NCBI GenBank assembly: GCA_949317995.1
Contig: OX439037.1
Coordinates: forward strand, 17,162,324-17,226,323
Length of the DNA: 64,000 bases
From: Acholoe squamosa
Lineage: Eukaryota; Annelida; Polychaeta; Phyllodocida; Polynoidae
Reading direction: 5' to 3'
The notes under the pieces are model-generated. The model was given only the letters and a program-made list of their open reading frames with translations, ran no database searches and was not told where the DNA came from. Positions within the stretch are counted from its first letter, which is position 1, and every line of letters begins with the position of its first letter. The position numbers and the translations under genes are program-made. Below are positions 11,574 through 22,764 of this stretch, in pieces.

Positions 11574-12468
11574 ATCTGGTGCCTCATGTTTAGGCCCCCT
11601 ATACACTTTTCTTTTCCTTCTCCTTTCCCTTCTTCTTTTTTTTTTCTTTTTTTTTTTGGGGGGGGCTGCCCCCCTGAATCCGCCAATGTAGCGCGTGATA
11701 TATGTCAAACCGTTATGATCCCTCACCAATTATGAACCCCCTAGAAACCTCCTACAAATTATGTAATACATGTAATATTTGTAACATTCTATTATTTTCT
11801 GTAAGCATGTTTAGCTTCAATCTATGATATTCTATGCAAACTGTACTATCAAACTGTAAATCCCTAAAATAAGGAGGACCTTGTCTAAACTGATACAGCA
11901 GTAGAAAAGGGGTGAGGGGAGGTTGAAATATCTCAGCTCTGCAAGGGGATACCTGGCCTGGCCATGAGTTTCACTCCAAGCACAGCCTTTTACTTCTGAT
12001 TTCCTGTCTGTTTCCTTGATTTCCAGGGAGGTTTTAGCCAATGGGTAGGAGTACTAGCTGCAGCCATCACAATGGGTTTGGTGGTGGGAGGGGGTGGGCG
12101 CACCAGTGGGCATAGGGGCACTATCTGCCAGGTGTCCAGTATCCCACAGAGGGTATACATGTAATTAACATGTCTAGTGATAATACCTTAAGGGACTCTA
12201 GGCTTTATACTTATATCACAGGAATGTTGACCAAATGTTAATAAATAAAACACAAATGAAGGTACAGAAATATTGAGAATGGATGGGTTAAATAAATTTT
12301 TCTCAAAAAGGAAAATCCAGGAATTCCTGGAATTCAAGGAAGACTTACATCCCTGAATAAAGCTAACAGTAACTACCTGCAGCATTTAGGCTAAGCTTGG
12401 CTAAGCGTGAAAAAAAAATCAACAAAAAACGTGTAGGACAAAGTCATCCCTGGTGCTATCCTACTACT
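11574..12468. other. no gene recognised
   Basis: A T/C then G run (about 11625-11670), followed by AT-rich DNA. Nothing beyond chance open frames is visible before the decayed DIRS element begins. Confidence 0.4.
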
Positions 12469-12599
12469 TTAATTAGGAAGGCCAGTGGGGGAATTCTGTT
12501 TGCTTAACCAATCAGCAAAAGCTGGGGTAGCCCGTATCAAACTGTAGGTCAGAAGCCACATAGGGTTTGATATCCAACTATGATCCAACTTCTGATTAG

Positions 12600-13126
12600 G
12601 AACGTGTGTGGGTTTTATGGGGTGTACCCTTTTTTCCACACAATACTTTGTCCACTTTTCTAAATATACCATAAACTCCCGCGTATAAGACGCGCTGCGC
12701 GTATAAGACGCACCCCAAACTTAGCACATGCATTTTCGCGTATAAGACGCACATTTTAATGCTGATATTTGTAAGATTAGTACATTTCTATAGAAAAAAT
12801 ACCCCTCGTATAAGACGCACCCCCAACTTGAGAGAAAGCTATAAGACTCCCCAGCATTTTGTTTGGCATAGAGGACGCGTCTTATACGCGGGAGTTTACG
12901 GTACATTGTATTGTGTTTTGGTGCCTTTGGTCCATGACTCCATGTATAACCGGATGGTAGTGGGCGTGGCACCCTGAGCCTGTAGTGCTCGCTCTAGATC
13001 CTCCATGCAACAAGGTCTAGGTGCCACAGATCCCCTGTGACTGTGTTCCTCAGCGGTGTCTTGGGGAGTCTTATTATCGACTTCACTGTCCTGTTCAGGA
13101 GGCTGTACCAAGGTTGTGCCGCCCAA
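12600..13126 (-). pseudogene. DIRS tyrosine recombinase N-terminus, split by a MITE
   Basis: The frame from 13126 leads into SWTKGTKTQYNV, a pattern typical of the N-terminal core-binding domain of DIRS recombinases (W...GT...QY). At 12902 the MITE begins. On its far side (12666 downwards) the same frame resumes with YLEKWTKYC. Discounting the MITE and one copy of its TA, the two halves align in phase. After about 12600 similarity to the family fades. The catalytic R...HxxR...Y region is absent, so the gene is truncated as well as interrupted. Confidence 0.7.
12669..12901. mobile_element. TA-flanked pogo/Tigger-like MITE
   Basis: It is flanked by a TA duplication (12667-12668 and 12902-12903). 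The ends are near-perfect inverted repeats of about 28 bp: CCATAAACTCCCGCGTATAA at the left and the complement of CCGTAAACTCCCGCGTATAA at the right. Subterminal CGTATAAGACGCACC words recur four times, which is typical of non-autonomous elements whose transposase binds repeated sites. It has no open frame of its own. It interrupts the DIRS recombinase gene. Confidence 0.85.
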
Positions 13127-13827
13127 CTGGGCGGCACAATTGTTCCCTCCACGCCCTCTGCTAGGGCCTTCTGCACGACTCTCAGGTTCAGGCTGAAAGG
13201 AGGGAAAGCATAATAATCATTAGGCCAAGGCAAAGACAGTGCATCTGTATCAGCTGCCCCTCGGTTGGGTAGCCAGCTGTAGTAGTTATCTAGTTTGAAT
13301 GCTAGTCTTGAAGCAAATAGGTCAATACTGTGACGTCCCCATTTCATTTGAAAGGCTGAGTCAGGTAGTTCCCACTCAGTATTCCCTACAGTTCTAGACT
13401 CCCTGTCTGCCTCCTCATTCTCTTTCCCTGGAATGTGGGCTGCTTTTACCCATAGGCCTCTGCATTCACAGGTTTTTGCTATGTCATCACAAGGCTGGTT
13501 CTTAGATCCCCCTTTGTGATTTACATATGCTACTGCTGTAGTGTTGTCAGATAAACACCTAATCATTTTATTACTATACTCTTTAGCATATATTTGTAGG
13601 CCAAGCAGCACTGCCATACTCTCTTTAATGTTAGTATGGTTTTCTCTCTCTTCGAGTGACCATAGGCCCCTCGTCTTATCTTTCCCACATACTGCTCCCC
13701 ATCCATTGTCTGAGGAATCAGTTATTATTTTGGTCACAGACTTTTGTAGTTTGATTTTTCTACACCCTCTATCTAGTCTTTCTAACCACCAGAAGATGTC
13801 TCCTTGCCCTTCATGGGAGATTTCCAT
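12994..13827 (-). pseudogene. DIRS RNase H and C-terminal region
   Basis: The 277-codon frame begins inside the RT thumb/connection. RNase H follows, with the first catalytic Asp in ITDSS and an SDNTTAVAYVN block, the H-P-G-K-E-N motif, and then the region characteristic of DIRS proteins (DLFASR, SLPWP, YAFPPF, PPSWAAQPWY, then LVAWRI). The last part overlaps the start of the recombinase frame, as usual in these elements. Upstream RT is separated by a frame change near 13830-13910. Confidence 0.8.
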
Positions 13828-13910
13828 CTTTGCCTCAAAGTTACCTCTATTTCTGGTTAGAGCTCTTGTCTTGTCTGACTCAAGACGTCTGTAGTGGGCT
13901 TCCCCATAAT

Positions 13911-14309
13911 CTAGGAGTATTCTACCATTAGACCAACCAGTCTCGCTACCTCCCTGATCACAAACTTTCTTTTATTCAAGAGTTGTTCTGCTAGGTCTCT
14001 CAATTTTTTTTTTACCTTTTCCTCTGTAGGTTTGACTGCCATAGTGGTGGTATCTATGACATACCCCATGAAAGTGAGCTTTCTAGTTGGTGTGACTACA
14101 CTCTTGTTTGGGTGAATTTTGAACCCCAGGTTTACCAACAAAGTTTGTAGGTTGGTTATGGTGTCGGCACATTGCTGTGCTGTTTCTCCCAAAATGACTA
14201 TGTCATCTTTGTACCCAAAACAAAAGTGGCCTTCTTTTTTCAACTCTGCAAATGCAAGTTTTAGAACTTTAGTGAAGGTTCTTGGTGCTTGTGCTAATCT
14301 ATTCTGCAT
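13911..14309 (-). pseudogene. DIRS reverse transcriptase, palm fragment
   Basis: The frame contains the catalytic box as YKDDIVILG (usually Y-I/L-D-D), then the NLGFKIHPNKS and FMGYVIDT blocks that follow it in the RT palm and thumb. The start is lost to a poly-C tract at 14330-14340. The end runs into a stop before the RNase H frame. This is a fragment of the enzyme that copies element RNA to DNA. Confidence 0.78.
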
Positions 14310-14479
14310 GCATGTATATTGATATAATGCCCCCCCCCCCTTATTTGAATCTAAGCAACGGTATCTGATACTGGTATGCTGTAATAAGCGTCAGAGAAAT
14401 ATAAAGACCCTAAATAGGCGTCTTTTTGCACCATGTCTATGGCTGTTTGTAGACTTTCCATTTTGAAATGTCTATACAC

Positions 14480-14892
14480 TACTGAAGAATTCACTTCTGA
14501 CAGATCCAAAATTATATCTGTGTTTGCCATTGGGTTTAAGCCTAAGGAAAATGTTTGAAATAACCTGTCCTTTCTCTGGTTGGCAAGTTTCTATTATGCC
14601 TTTCTCCAGGTGTTCTTTTACAACTCGGTCAGTAATTTCTGTTTTCTTTAGACACTAAGTAGTGCCTAGGCACTGTCTCTTGCATGGGAGTTTCATACAA
14701 GTCTACCTTCACCCCCTGAACAGATTCTATGATTAAGGGATCATGTGTTAACTTTAACCATTGGTTTACATGATTTTTAGTACCACCCTGTACAAATGTA
14801 CCAAACCCTACTTTTTCATTAGCTACCGGTACAGGAGCTATTGGCACTTTGGGAGGAATTTTGTTTTCATGCAAAGTATTATTAACACTCAC
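14480..14892 (-). pseudogene. DIRS reverse transcriptase, N-terminal fragment
   Basis: The frame 14892-14629 ends at a stop. It includes GTFVQGG and NHVNQWLKLTHDPLI, typical of the start of DIRS RT. After the stop, another frame carries the next conserved block (EKGII, then SNIFLRLKPNGKHR) down to about 14480. The gene is therefore broken at least once here. Confidence 0.65.
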
Positions 14893-15021
14893 CTTGTCTA
14901 GTGAGACCCCCCCTTCGGAAAACCTGAAGTTTTGTGCTTCTTCTTGTGCTGGTTAGGCTTGTGCTTGGGTTTATGCTGCTTGTCCCTTTTGTACGAGTTG
15001 GACATGTGAGTGCCTGTGCCT

Positions 15022-15677
15022 CTAGTCATTGGGCTGGTGCTTTTTGAATTTGTTGACATTTTTGTCTTCTTTTTCAAGCTTATCCACGGCTAAGATGATA
15101 TTATCGCCACCCAACCACTTGAGTGTTGGTGGATTTTCATCAGTGAGCAGGTTGCCTACCTTTTCTGACAGTCCTAATTTTAGGACGTCACCTCTCAGGT
15201 TTGTCATGTCAGACATGGTCCTAGTCATGACAATGTTAGCACCACAAGCATTGATAACTCACTAAGTGAACTTGTCAGCTTTTTCAGGTACAGCAGGGTC
15301 AGTGCTCTGCTTATCTCACATTTTGAACTCTTCCATGGCAGCAGGTTGCCTAGCGATGGCTGTCATAGTGGCGGACATATTGGTCTGGAGTTCAGCCATG
15401 CATTTGTCCAGCGCGAGTGCATTCACTGAAGCTGCGCGCTTTAGAGAGTGATTCAGTTGGGGCACTCTCAACTCCGGCGCGTTTGCCATTCTGTGGAAAT
15501 TATCCCTCTTTTCTTTAATGATACTGAGATCAAAAGAGGGCCTTCTTGAAGATGCTGACAAACATATCTTGGCTTGTGGGATCCCCTGCTTCTAGCTCTT
15601 GTAGTAAGCGTCCAGGTCGTCCCCGGAATCAGGGTCACGGCCATCTTGGCTCCAATTAGAAGAAAAGTTAGTATCAC
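15022..15677 (-). pseudogene. DIRS Gag-like fragments
   Basis: Three short frames (15677-15468, 15561-15316, 15228-15022) sit upstream of RT, where Gag is expected. They contain Ala/Leu-rich helical stretches and charged segments (LDKCMAEL, KLEKEDKNVNKFKK) but no intact zinc finger. They are assigned by position. Sequence alone would not identify them. Confidence 0.45.
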
Positions 15678-15682
15678 TTATA

Positions 15683-16810
<1,128 letters not shown>

Positions 16811-17451
16811 GAGGTACTAACACTGTGCTCCCTCTACAGAGAGGTGGAGTGATCTGGCCGGTTTGCTGACCACTGGCCCGTGAGAGGTACAGACTATTAA
16901 AAGGTGATTGGCAGTTGGGTGTGGGGGGGGGGAGAGGCAGAGCAGGCTGCGATCTGAGACAGTGTACACTAATGTTTACCAGAGGGTTACTGTATAAAAA
17001 ATAAATTTAGAGGCACCTGTTTACCAATTCTGATGCCAGCCGTTTCACTGCATTTAATCAATAAATATGGACGTCTGTCTTTGCAACATGGACATCTGTA
17101 TTTACAAATATGGACGGCCTTATTTGGGTTTTTGGGTCCATATTTTCAATACAGAGGAGGTTTAGGGTGTTAAAATAAGAACCATAAAACTGAAATATAG
17201 ACCGCCATGCATGTTTACAAATAAGGATGTCGGTATTTATTGATTGAATGTGGTGAAATGGCCTCCAAGCGATGGTTATGATAGATATAGATTGGAATTA
17301 ATGGCATAAGGCCTAAAAAAAAAAGAAGTTGTGTTCAGGTATCCCGACCTACCCTAATTATTTGACCCGACCCTAATTTTTTTTTTGTAAAAATTACCCA
17401 AAAATCATAAAAAATGTAAAAAAAAAATCTCAATATATAGGCATGTTTGGT

Positions 17452-17526
17452 ATTGACTCTTCGAAGCTCTGGGAAGGATGGATAACCAGTCATAACTGCC
17501 GTTAGCCGAACTTGTCACGAAGTGAC
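17452..17526 (-). repeat. Ngaro split direct repeat B2
   Basis: 75 bp starting ATTGACTCTTCGAAGC on the plus strand. It is identical to B1 at 17758-17832 and forms the outer (3') end of the element, directly abutting the host repeat. Confidence 0.9.
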
Positions 17527-17568
17527 GTGGCACTTTATTAAGAAAGAAAGAGAGAAAAATTTAAAAAT

Positions 17569-17759
17569 AAAAAAATAGATAAAGTTCTTGCACTGCTGCT
17601 TGCTGCCATGCAGGTTGAATTGCTGCTGCTGAATAACCCCTGCTGTGGGGGGAGAGTGTGAGTCCCCTGTTTTATGAGTTCCACACTAGGTGGCAGATAG
17701 GTGCAGCCACTAGAGTCAATAGACACATAGATCTCACGCGTGGAATCTATGTGAACCAT
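17569..17759 (-). repeat. Ngaro split direct repeat A2
   Basis: 191 bp matching A1 at 22765-22955, with one visible difference (ATCTCACGCG here, ATCCCACGCG in A1). It overlaps B1 by two bases, forming the B1-A2 junction that would correspond to joined ends of a circular intermediate. Confidence 0.92.
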
Positions 17760-17832
17760 TGACTCTTCGAAGCTCTGGGAAGGATGGATAACCAGTCATA
17801 ACTGCCGTTAGCCGAACTTGTCACGAAGTGAC
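17758..17832 (-). repeat. Ngaro split direct repeat B1
   Basis: A 75-bp internal copy of B2, located directly downstream (minus strand) of the recombinase stop and directly upstream of A2. Confidence 0.9.
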
Positions 17833-17881
17833 CCGGCACACCCAGAACTGAGAAGATCCAGTTTGTGTCACACAATAAATG

Positions 17882-18904
17882 TCAGAGTTCCCTTTTTCTC
17901 AATGCCGTAGAAATTATATTGTCTAGCTTAATTCTTGCCATCATTGGCTTTGCCAAGTAAATAAGTGCTGTCAGGCCTGCCCAATCTCCAGCCTGTCGTA
18001 TGTCCTCTAACGGGATGCCTGCTTCATGGAAGAACACAGCACCAGCTCTGCGTAGACTATGTACCCCAGCCCTATCTGGGTTCGCCCCAATGCCCTTAAT
18101 TAGTCCCTTGAGGAACCTGAGCAGGACCGAGTACGTAAGTGGCACTTCCCGTCCCCCTTTACGGATAACAAACAAAGGAGAATCAGGAGGTGCCGGGGTG
18201 TCAGACATGTGATTCCTGAGCATAGAAGCTGCACAAAAAGGTGAGTCATGGGTATAGGTTATGGGAACTAGGTGCACTCTCTGCCCGTACTGGATTGTTT
18301 TAGAACTGCTTATCTCGAGCATAATGCCCCAGGGATGGAAGGTGACTGATTTGCGCTTCAAGAAGTGACCTAATAGGTCAGATGAGGAATCAGGCACTAA
18401 ATTACTTTTCCTCAATAGTGAGCGGAAGCTTAAGACCAAACATGCCCACATAACACATTGGTTGTTGTCCTTAAGATTGACTTTCTTGAACATATCGCAC
18501 AAATTCGCGAAAGATAAGGTCACTCTGACCGGAACTGGGTGCCCCAGTAATCTACGTAGACCATGAAGTGAGGCACTGAATGCGAAGTCCTGGCGAATCC
18601 AACCCACTTCGTAGCCAAAATAGCGATTCAAACTGATCACACCGCTCACATAGTTATCAATAGTGCTATAACTCAAACAGTCTGGAAGGTACATGATATA
18701 ACGGGTCATGGTAAGCACATCCGTTGGCAAAACCCTAGTACCGAGCCAAGTACAGAATACAATGTAGCGTTTCCATTGCGAAGATTTTGTGCGCCAGGTC
18801 GATGGTGACCACACATATGCCCTAGCTTCTGCTGCTAACCTGTCTAACTGCATACACCGCTGGGAAACCACTACAACACAAAAATGAGGGTATGTTTGAG
18901 TCAT
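17882..18904 (-). CDS. Ngaro tyrosine recombinase
   Basis: A 340-codon intact frame for the enzyme that would integrate the circular DNA form of the element. The catalytic residues of the tyrosine recombinase family can be seen: Arg in FRSLLRKSN (about residue 165), the H-x-x-R box HSLRRAG (about 282-286), a Trp in AGDWAGL (about 308) and the nucleophile Tyr in LTALIYL (about 316). The N-terminal core-binding half includes WSPSTWRTKSSQWKRY. The frame overlaps the end of the RNase H frame by 83 bases in the +1 phase. The first Met at 18904 may not be the real start; translation might be initiated or shifted inside the overlap. The length is normal for the family. Confidence 0.9.
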   Translation of the reverse strand: MTQTYPHFCVVVVSQRCMQLDRLAAEARAYVWSPSTWRTKSSQWKRYIVFCTWLGTRVLPTDVLTMTRYIMYLPDCLSYSTIDNYVSGVISLNRYFGYEVGWIRQDFAFSASLHGLRRLLGHPVPVRVTLSFANLCDMFKKVNLKDNNQCVMWACLVLSFRSLLRKSNLVPDSSSDLLGHFLKRKSVTFHPWGIMLEISSSKTIQYGQRVHLVPITYTHDSPFCAASMLRNHMSDTPAPPDSPLFVIRKGGREVPLTYSVLLRFLKGLIKGIGANPDRAGVHSLRRAGAVFFHEAGIPLEDIRQAGDWAGLTALIYLAKPMMARIKLDNIISTALRKREL

Positions 18905-20579
18905 TGTCCAGTAATCTGGATAGGGTATCCGCCACTACATTAAGGCGGCCCGGAATATGTCGAGCCACCACATGACAATTATATATTACTGAAAGCCAGA
19001 AAACTCTCCTCAAAATTTTCATAGCAACCTTATTCTCACTGTGTCCGGAGTTTATTGCTGCTACTACTTGAGTATTGTCTGAGTTTACAATGATTTTGCT
19101 ATCTCTGAATGTTGGACCCCACCTCCATAGTGATTCAATCAGAGGGTAGAATTCTTGGACGTTAATGTTATCGGGGATGGTCATGTCTGGTTCAGGTCGC
19201 ATATGACTATGAGTGTCGGCCACATTTTCCAGCGATATATTCCATGCCCCGGCCATCCAGTCTCCCATACATTCTACCCCATACCCTTTTCCTGATGCGT
19301 CCATTGAAAGAGTCAGTTCCTTATCAAAATCTGGCTTAATGATGCGAGCCTCCCCATTGAACCATCTTGAAAAGGATTTCCACCAGTCCAAGTCTCTGTG
19401 AAAACTCTTGGTGAGGGAAATGTACCTTCTGTTGGTGTGGAATCCTTTCAACAACTCTATGACCCGGTGTGAGAAAGTACGGCCGCCTTTGACTAGTGAG
19501 GAGCAGTGAGATAATATTCCGCAAAGTCTCTGCAGTTGCTTACGTGTTGCCTTACGGCGACCATCGAAAAACGTAATTTCCTGCTTTAACTTTACTAATT
19601 ACTCCTCCGGCAGCCTCAGTTTCATGTTTACCGTATCAATCTCAATACCGAGGTACCTTTGTACCGTGGAAGGGCCTGCTACCTTTTTATAAGCTACATA
19701 GAACCCAAGCGTGCGTAATAAGGAATGTAGTGTCAGTTGTGCACGTTGACTTTGTTCATACGAATGCGCCATTAATAAGAAATCATCAAGATAGTTGAAA
19801 CAAATGAAACCAAGGTTGCGCATATGTCTAGAGATTGAGTCTGTCAACCGGTTAAATATGAAGGGAGCAGCTCTAGTACCAAATGACAGAAAGTTATCTA
19901 CCAAGTACTGCTCCCGTCCATTTATTGACCAACATAGACCTTGATATTTCCTGTCCTCAGGCCTAATTAATACTGAGCGGTACGCTGCCGAGATGTCTGT
20001 AACCGCTAAAAACATACCCATATCTAATTGGTCACATACATCATCAATCTTGGTGAATTGGAAATGGTGAAAGGTTTTTTCCATGTAGGAATTAATTGAC
20101 CTGTCCTTGGGACGACTTGCGTCGGTAATCGGACGGAAGCCCCCGGATGCCTTCGGAACCGCACCTAAAGCGTGCACACAATGAGGTTTATCCTCCACAA
20201 TACTGAATTTGCCCTCCATACACTCATTTTGTAGAAGATTGTCAGTGAATGAAAAAGCATCCACAGTAGCGGATTTGTAGTTTGCCGACTCGTATTCATT
20301 CACTTTAGCATGGGGGTCTACAATTTTAAACCCATGTAAGATACCATCTAAAATGAAATGACTATTAGCATCGAATTCAGTATCACTTAATAACATGTTC
20401 CTCCAACCTGCTGGATTGAGTTGGGAACGAACTCCTGCTACTACATGGGTATATCTACAATCCCACAACGGTGCATATCTGTCATACATGGCTAATAAAT
20501 CATTCATATTGTCAGAACATGTCAACTCCTCACACAAATGGGTATGGACGGAATCAAAGGAGCAAAATATTCCCTCCAA
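18822..20579 (-). pseudogene. Ngaro reverse transcriptase-RNase H with one in-frame stop
   Basis: Two open stretches in the same frame (20579-19599 and 19598-18822) are separated only by a TAA at 19599-19601. The first carries the RT domain: GGFRPITDASRPKD, the first catalytic Asp region VTDISAAYRS, GTRAAPFIFNRL, then the catalytic box YLDDF. The second carries RNase H: the first Asp in LSMDASGKG, Glu in QEFYPL, Asp in NSDNTQV, and RHIPGRLNVVADTLSR. The product would copy the RNA and degrade the template. The frame is the same as that of Gag (22748-20589), separated from it by a single TGA. The TAA sits between RT and thumb/RNase H and probably inactivates this copy. Confidence 0.88.
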
Positions 20580-20588
20580 CGGTACCTC

Positions 20589-22748
20589 TCAGGCTTGCCT
20601 CTGAGAGCCCTGGGAGCCCTGGTAACCTTGCTGCTGATAATTGTGCTGGTAGTTTTGCTGTTGGCCAAAGTAATGTGTTTGATTAGCAATACCTTGGTTT
20701 TGGAATGCAGATGGGTTTTGTGGGTTTTGGTAACACTTTTTCGCCGGATGTGAACGACCCCCACACACCGCACACGAATGTTGCTTTGTACAATTGGCAA
20801 AATCGCACAACGTGAAGTTGAATTTTTTACACAAGTGATCTGGGCAAGGTATCATGAATTTCTGCTGGGGACGACCTTGACCTTGGCCTTGACGCGATTG
20901 GATGGCAGATTTAAGCTGATGTGGCAGTTTCATAGCTTTATCCAATTCTTGTTGCATTTTCACATACGCTAGTGTTTTCTCTATACCGAGATTATCCGCC
21001 ATAGACCGGTGCTCTGCTGCTACAAAGCCAGGAATTTCTTTTTTCAAGACTTTGTCAGTCACATCATACTCATATTGGCACATGGCTCTCATCGAATAGG
21101 TGGGCTTAATTTCCCTCAGAGCAATAAATTTCATGTGCTGTAAGTATGACATGGCACTTAATTGGGGATTGTTGGCAAGCAATAAACTCTGAAGCACATT
21201 GAGCATCCCATATACTAATTCCCTGTAACTCATTTCATCATATGATTTATCCGTAGGAATATGGTAATCAGGACGTAGCCATATTTTTGACCTTTTCCTT
21301 TTAGTGGCTACACTAGCTGCATATAAAGCGGTTAAAAGGTCATCTTCACCCTGTAGTTTACCTGTTGTAGTGTTGAAAAGACTCTCCACATCTCCATTCG
21401 GAATGCCAATGTTACCGAGGCCAAGACCAGCTGAGGCTAGCCCTGTTTGCAGAGTATGGAGTGTCTGTTGTTGTTGTTGACCAACCTGGGAATTGGTGTT
21501 GACTGGTGGCTGCTGAGTTAGTAGATCTAGTAGTTGTTGTCGTAAGCCACCCTGGGCAGTGGTGTTGACCGGTGCCTGCTGAGTTAGTAGATCTAGTAGT
21601 TGTTGTATACCACCCTGGGTAGTGGTGTTGACAGGTACATGTTGCTGTTGCTGCTGTAGACCACCCTGGGTAGTGGTGAAGGCTGGAGTATATTGCTGTT
21701 GCTGCTGTCTCCAAGCCAGAAATTGCTGGTACTCATCCAAAGTGGCTTGGGAATAAGTTGAAGAAGCCTGTTGTGCACTAGAGTTCATTTCTATACCCCC
21801 CTGAACACTGCTGGGAGGGACTGTCATTGCACTCAAGCTAGACCCAGCACCCGCGGTGGCCAAAAGAACCGACCGGGAGCTACCGGGTACCGCGTGGGCA
21901 CCAAAAAGACTATTTGGGTTGGCATTTTGTAAGTGAAGATTGTTCAAACCTGTGACAAGTTGGTGAGGGCCTGTAGGGGCTTGTGGGAGGCCAGTCTGGC
22001 CCGTATTCATCGATTTAGAAGCCGTAGAGCCGTGAACCGGAAGGCTTGCGCGGCCATTTTGAATGTTGACATCCTTTGGTGCGTTCAGGCCCCTGCCTAC
22101 AACCTCAGTCACTAACTGTTTATTGTTAGGACCAGCGGCCTCCTCTGCCCTTCTCCGTAGCATGTAAGCTTGTAAACTGGGCATATCCTGCTCAGTTTTG
22201 CCCTCCTTTTGTGCTTGTTCCCTCACCCCTGGCAGCAGATCGCCAGATACCAAAGGAAACTTATGGTGAATGTTACTGGGGTTTGGGTAGTCGAACGCAG
22301 CCATCATGCCGCTCCACGCCCGTTCCCCCTGAGCTATGTCTTTCAACGTGTGAGCATTTTGTGCACGAATTGAAGCTAATTCTAGTTCTAATTCTTTCTG
22401 TCTGCCCAACTGCTGGATTTCCTTCTCTCTTGCCTTTTCTATGGCAATTTGTCGTTCTAAATTATGTATATTTACATCATCAGTCCCAGGGTGTGTTGTA
22501 GATTGTTGGCCGAAGGAACCGTCGTTCTGGCCGGGTGCCATGTCGCTCTCCACGGCCCCCGTGGAGTCATCGTGGTCGTCACGGTCGGTTGACTCAGTGG
22601 TAGCCGGTGGTCCTCCCTGGCCTGCTTGTCCTTTCAAGACTCCCAATTGTTGTTGTGGGTCCCATTTAGGGTTAGGGTGCTTGCAGGACGGGCACAACCT
22701 GGAGTTCCCGTGATATTGCTCCTCGCAAGAGTCACAAATGACTCCCAT
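20589..22748 (-). CDS. Ngaro Gag-like protein with zinc fingers
   Basis: I place the start at 22748 (MGVICDSCEEQ). The frame is open further upstream to 22970, but that part is repeat A1 and flanking DNA. Near the N-terminus a CxxC...CxxC pair (CDSC, CPSC) suggests a zinc ribbon. The middle is Gln/Thr-rich with imperfect repeats of the unit (V/A)NTT(A/T)QGG(L/I/R)QQ at about 21500-21720. The C-terminus has tandem zinc fingers: CCCH (C-x7-C-x4-C-x3-H) then CCHC (C-x2-C-x4-H-x4-C). It then becomes Gln/Tyr/Asn-rich. The role as RNA-binding particle protein is inferred from position and zinc fingers. The stop is a TGA, after which RT continues in the same frame. Confidence 0.82.
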   Translation of the reverse strand: MGVICDSCEEQYHGNSRLCPSCKHPNPKWDPQQQLGVLKGQAGQGGPPATTESTDRDDHDDSTGAVESDMAPGQNDGSFGQQSTTHPGTDDVNIHNLERQIAIEKAREKEIQQLGRQKELELELASIRAQNAHTLKDIAQGERAWSGMMAAFDYPNPSNIHHKFPLVSGDLLPGVREQAQKEGKTEQDMPSLQAYMLRRRAEEAAGPNNKQLVTEVVGRGLNAPKDVNIQNGRASLPVHGSTASKSMNTGQTGLPQAPTGPHQLVTGLNNLHLQNANPNSLFGAHAVPGSSRSVLLATAGAGSSLSAMTVPPSSVQGGIEMNSSAQQASSTYSQATLDEYQQFLAWRQQQQQYTPAFTTTQGGLQQQQQHVPVNTTTQGGIQQLLDLLTQQAPVNTTAQGGLRQQLLDLLTQQPPVNTNSQVGQQQQQTLHTLQTGLASAGLGLGNIGIPNGDVESLFNTTTGKLQGEDDLLTALYAASVATKRKRSKIWLRPDYHIPTDKSYDEMSYRELVYGMLNVLQSLLLANNPQLSAMSYLQHMKFIALREIKPTYSMRAMCQYEYDVTDKVLKKEIPGFVAAEHRSMADNLGIEKTLAYVKMQQELDKAMKLPHQLKSAIQSRQGQGQGRPQQKFMIPCPDHLCKKFNFTLCDFANCTKQHSCAVCGGRSHPAKKCYQNPQNPSAFQNQGIANQTHYFGQQQNYQHNYQQQGYQGSQGSQRQA

Positions 22749-22764
22749 AGTGAACAAAACATAG

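Larger units (their letters stand above)
12469..15677 (-). mobile_element. decayed DIRS-type retrotransposon
   Basis: Read on the minus strand, the order is Gag-like fragments (15677-15022), reverse transcriptase pieces (14892-13911), RNase H plus the DIRS-specific C-terminal region (13827-12994), and the start of a tyrosine recombinase (13126-12902, continued at 12666-~12600 beyond a MITE). This gene order defines DIRS-like elements, which integrate by a tyrosine recombinase instead of a DDE integrase. Several frameshifts, stops and a poly-C insertion (about 14330-14340) make it inactive. No terminal repeats were recognised. Confidence 0.8.

Noticed and set aside
13541..13894. Plus-strand frame of 117 codons
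   Set aside because: It is the antisense shadow of the DIRS RNase H gene.
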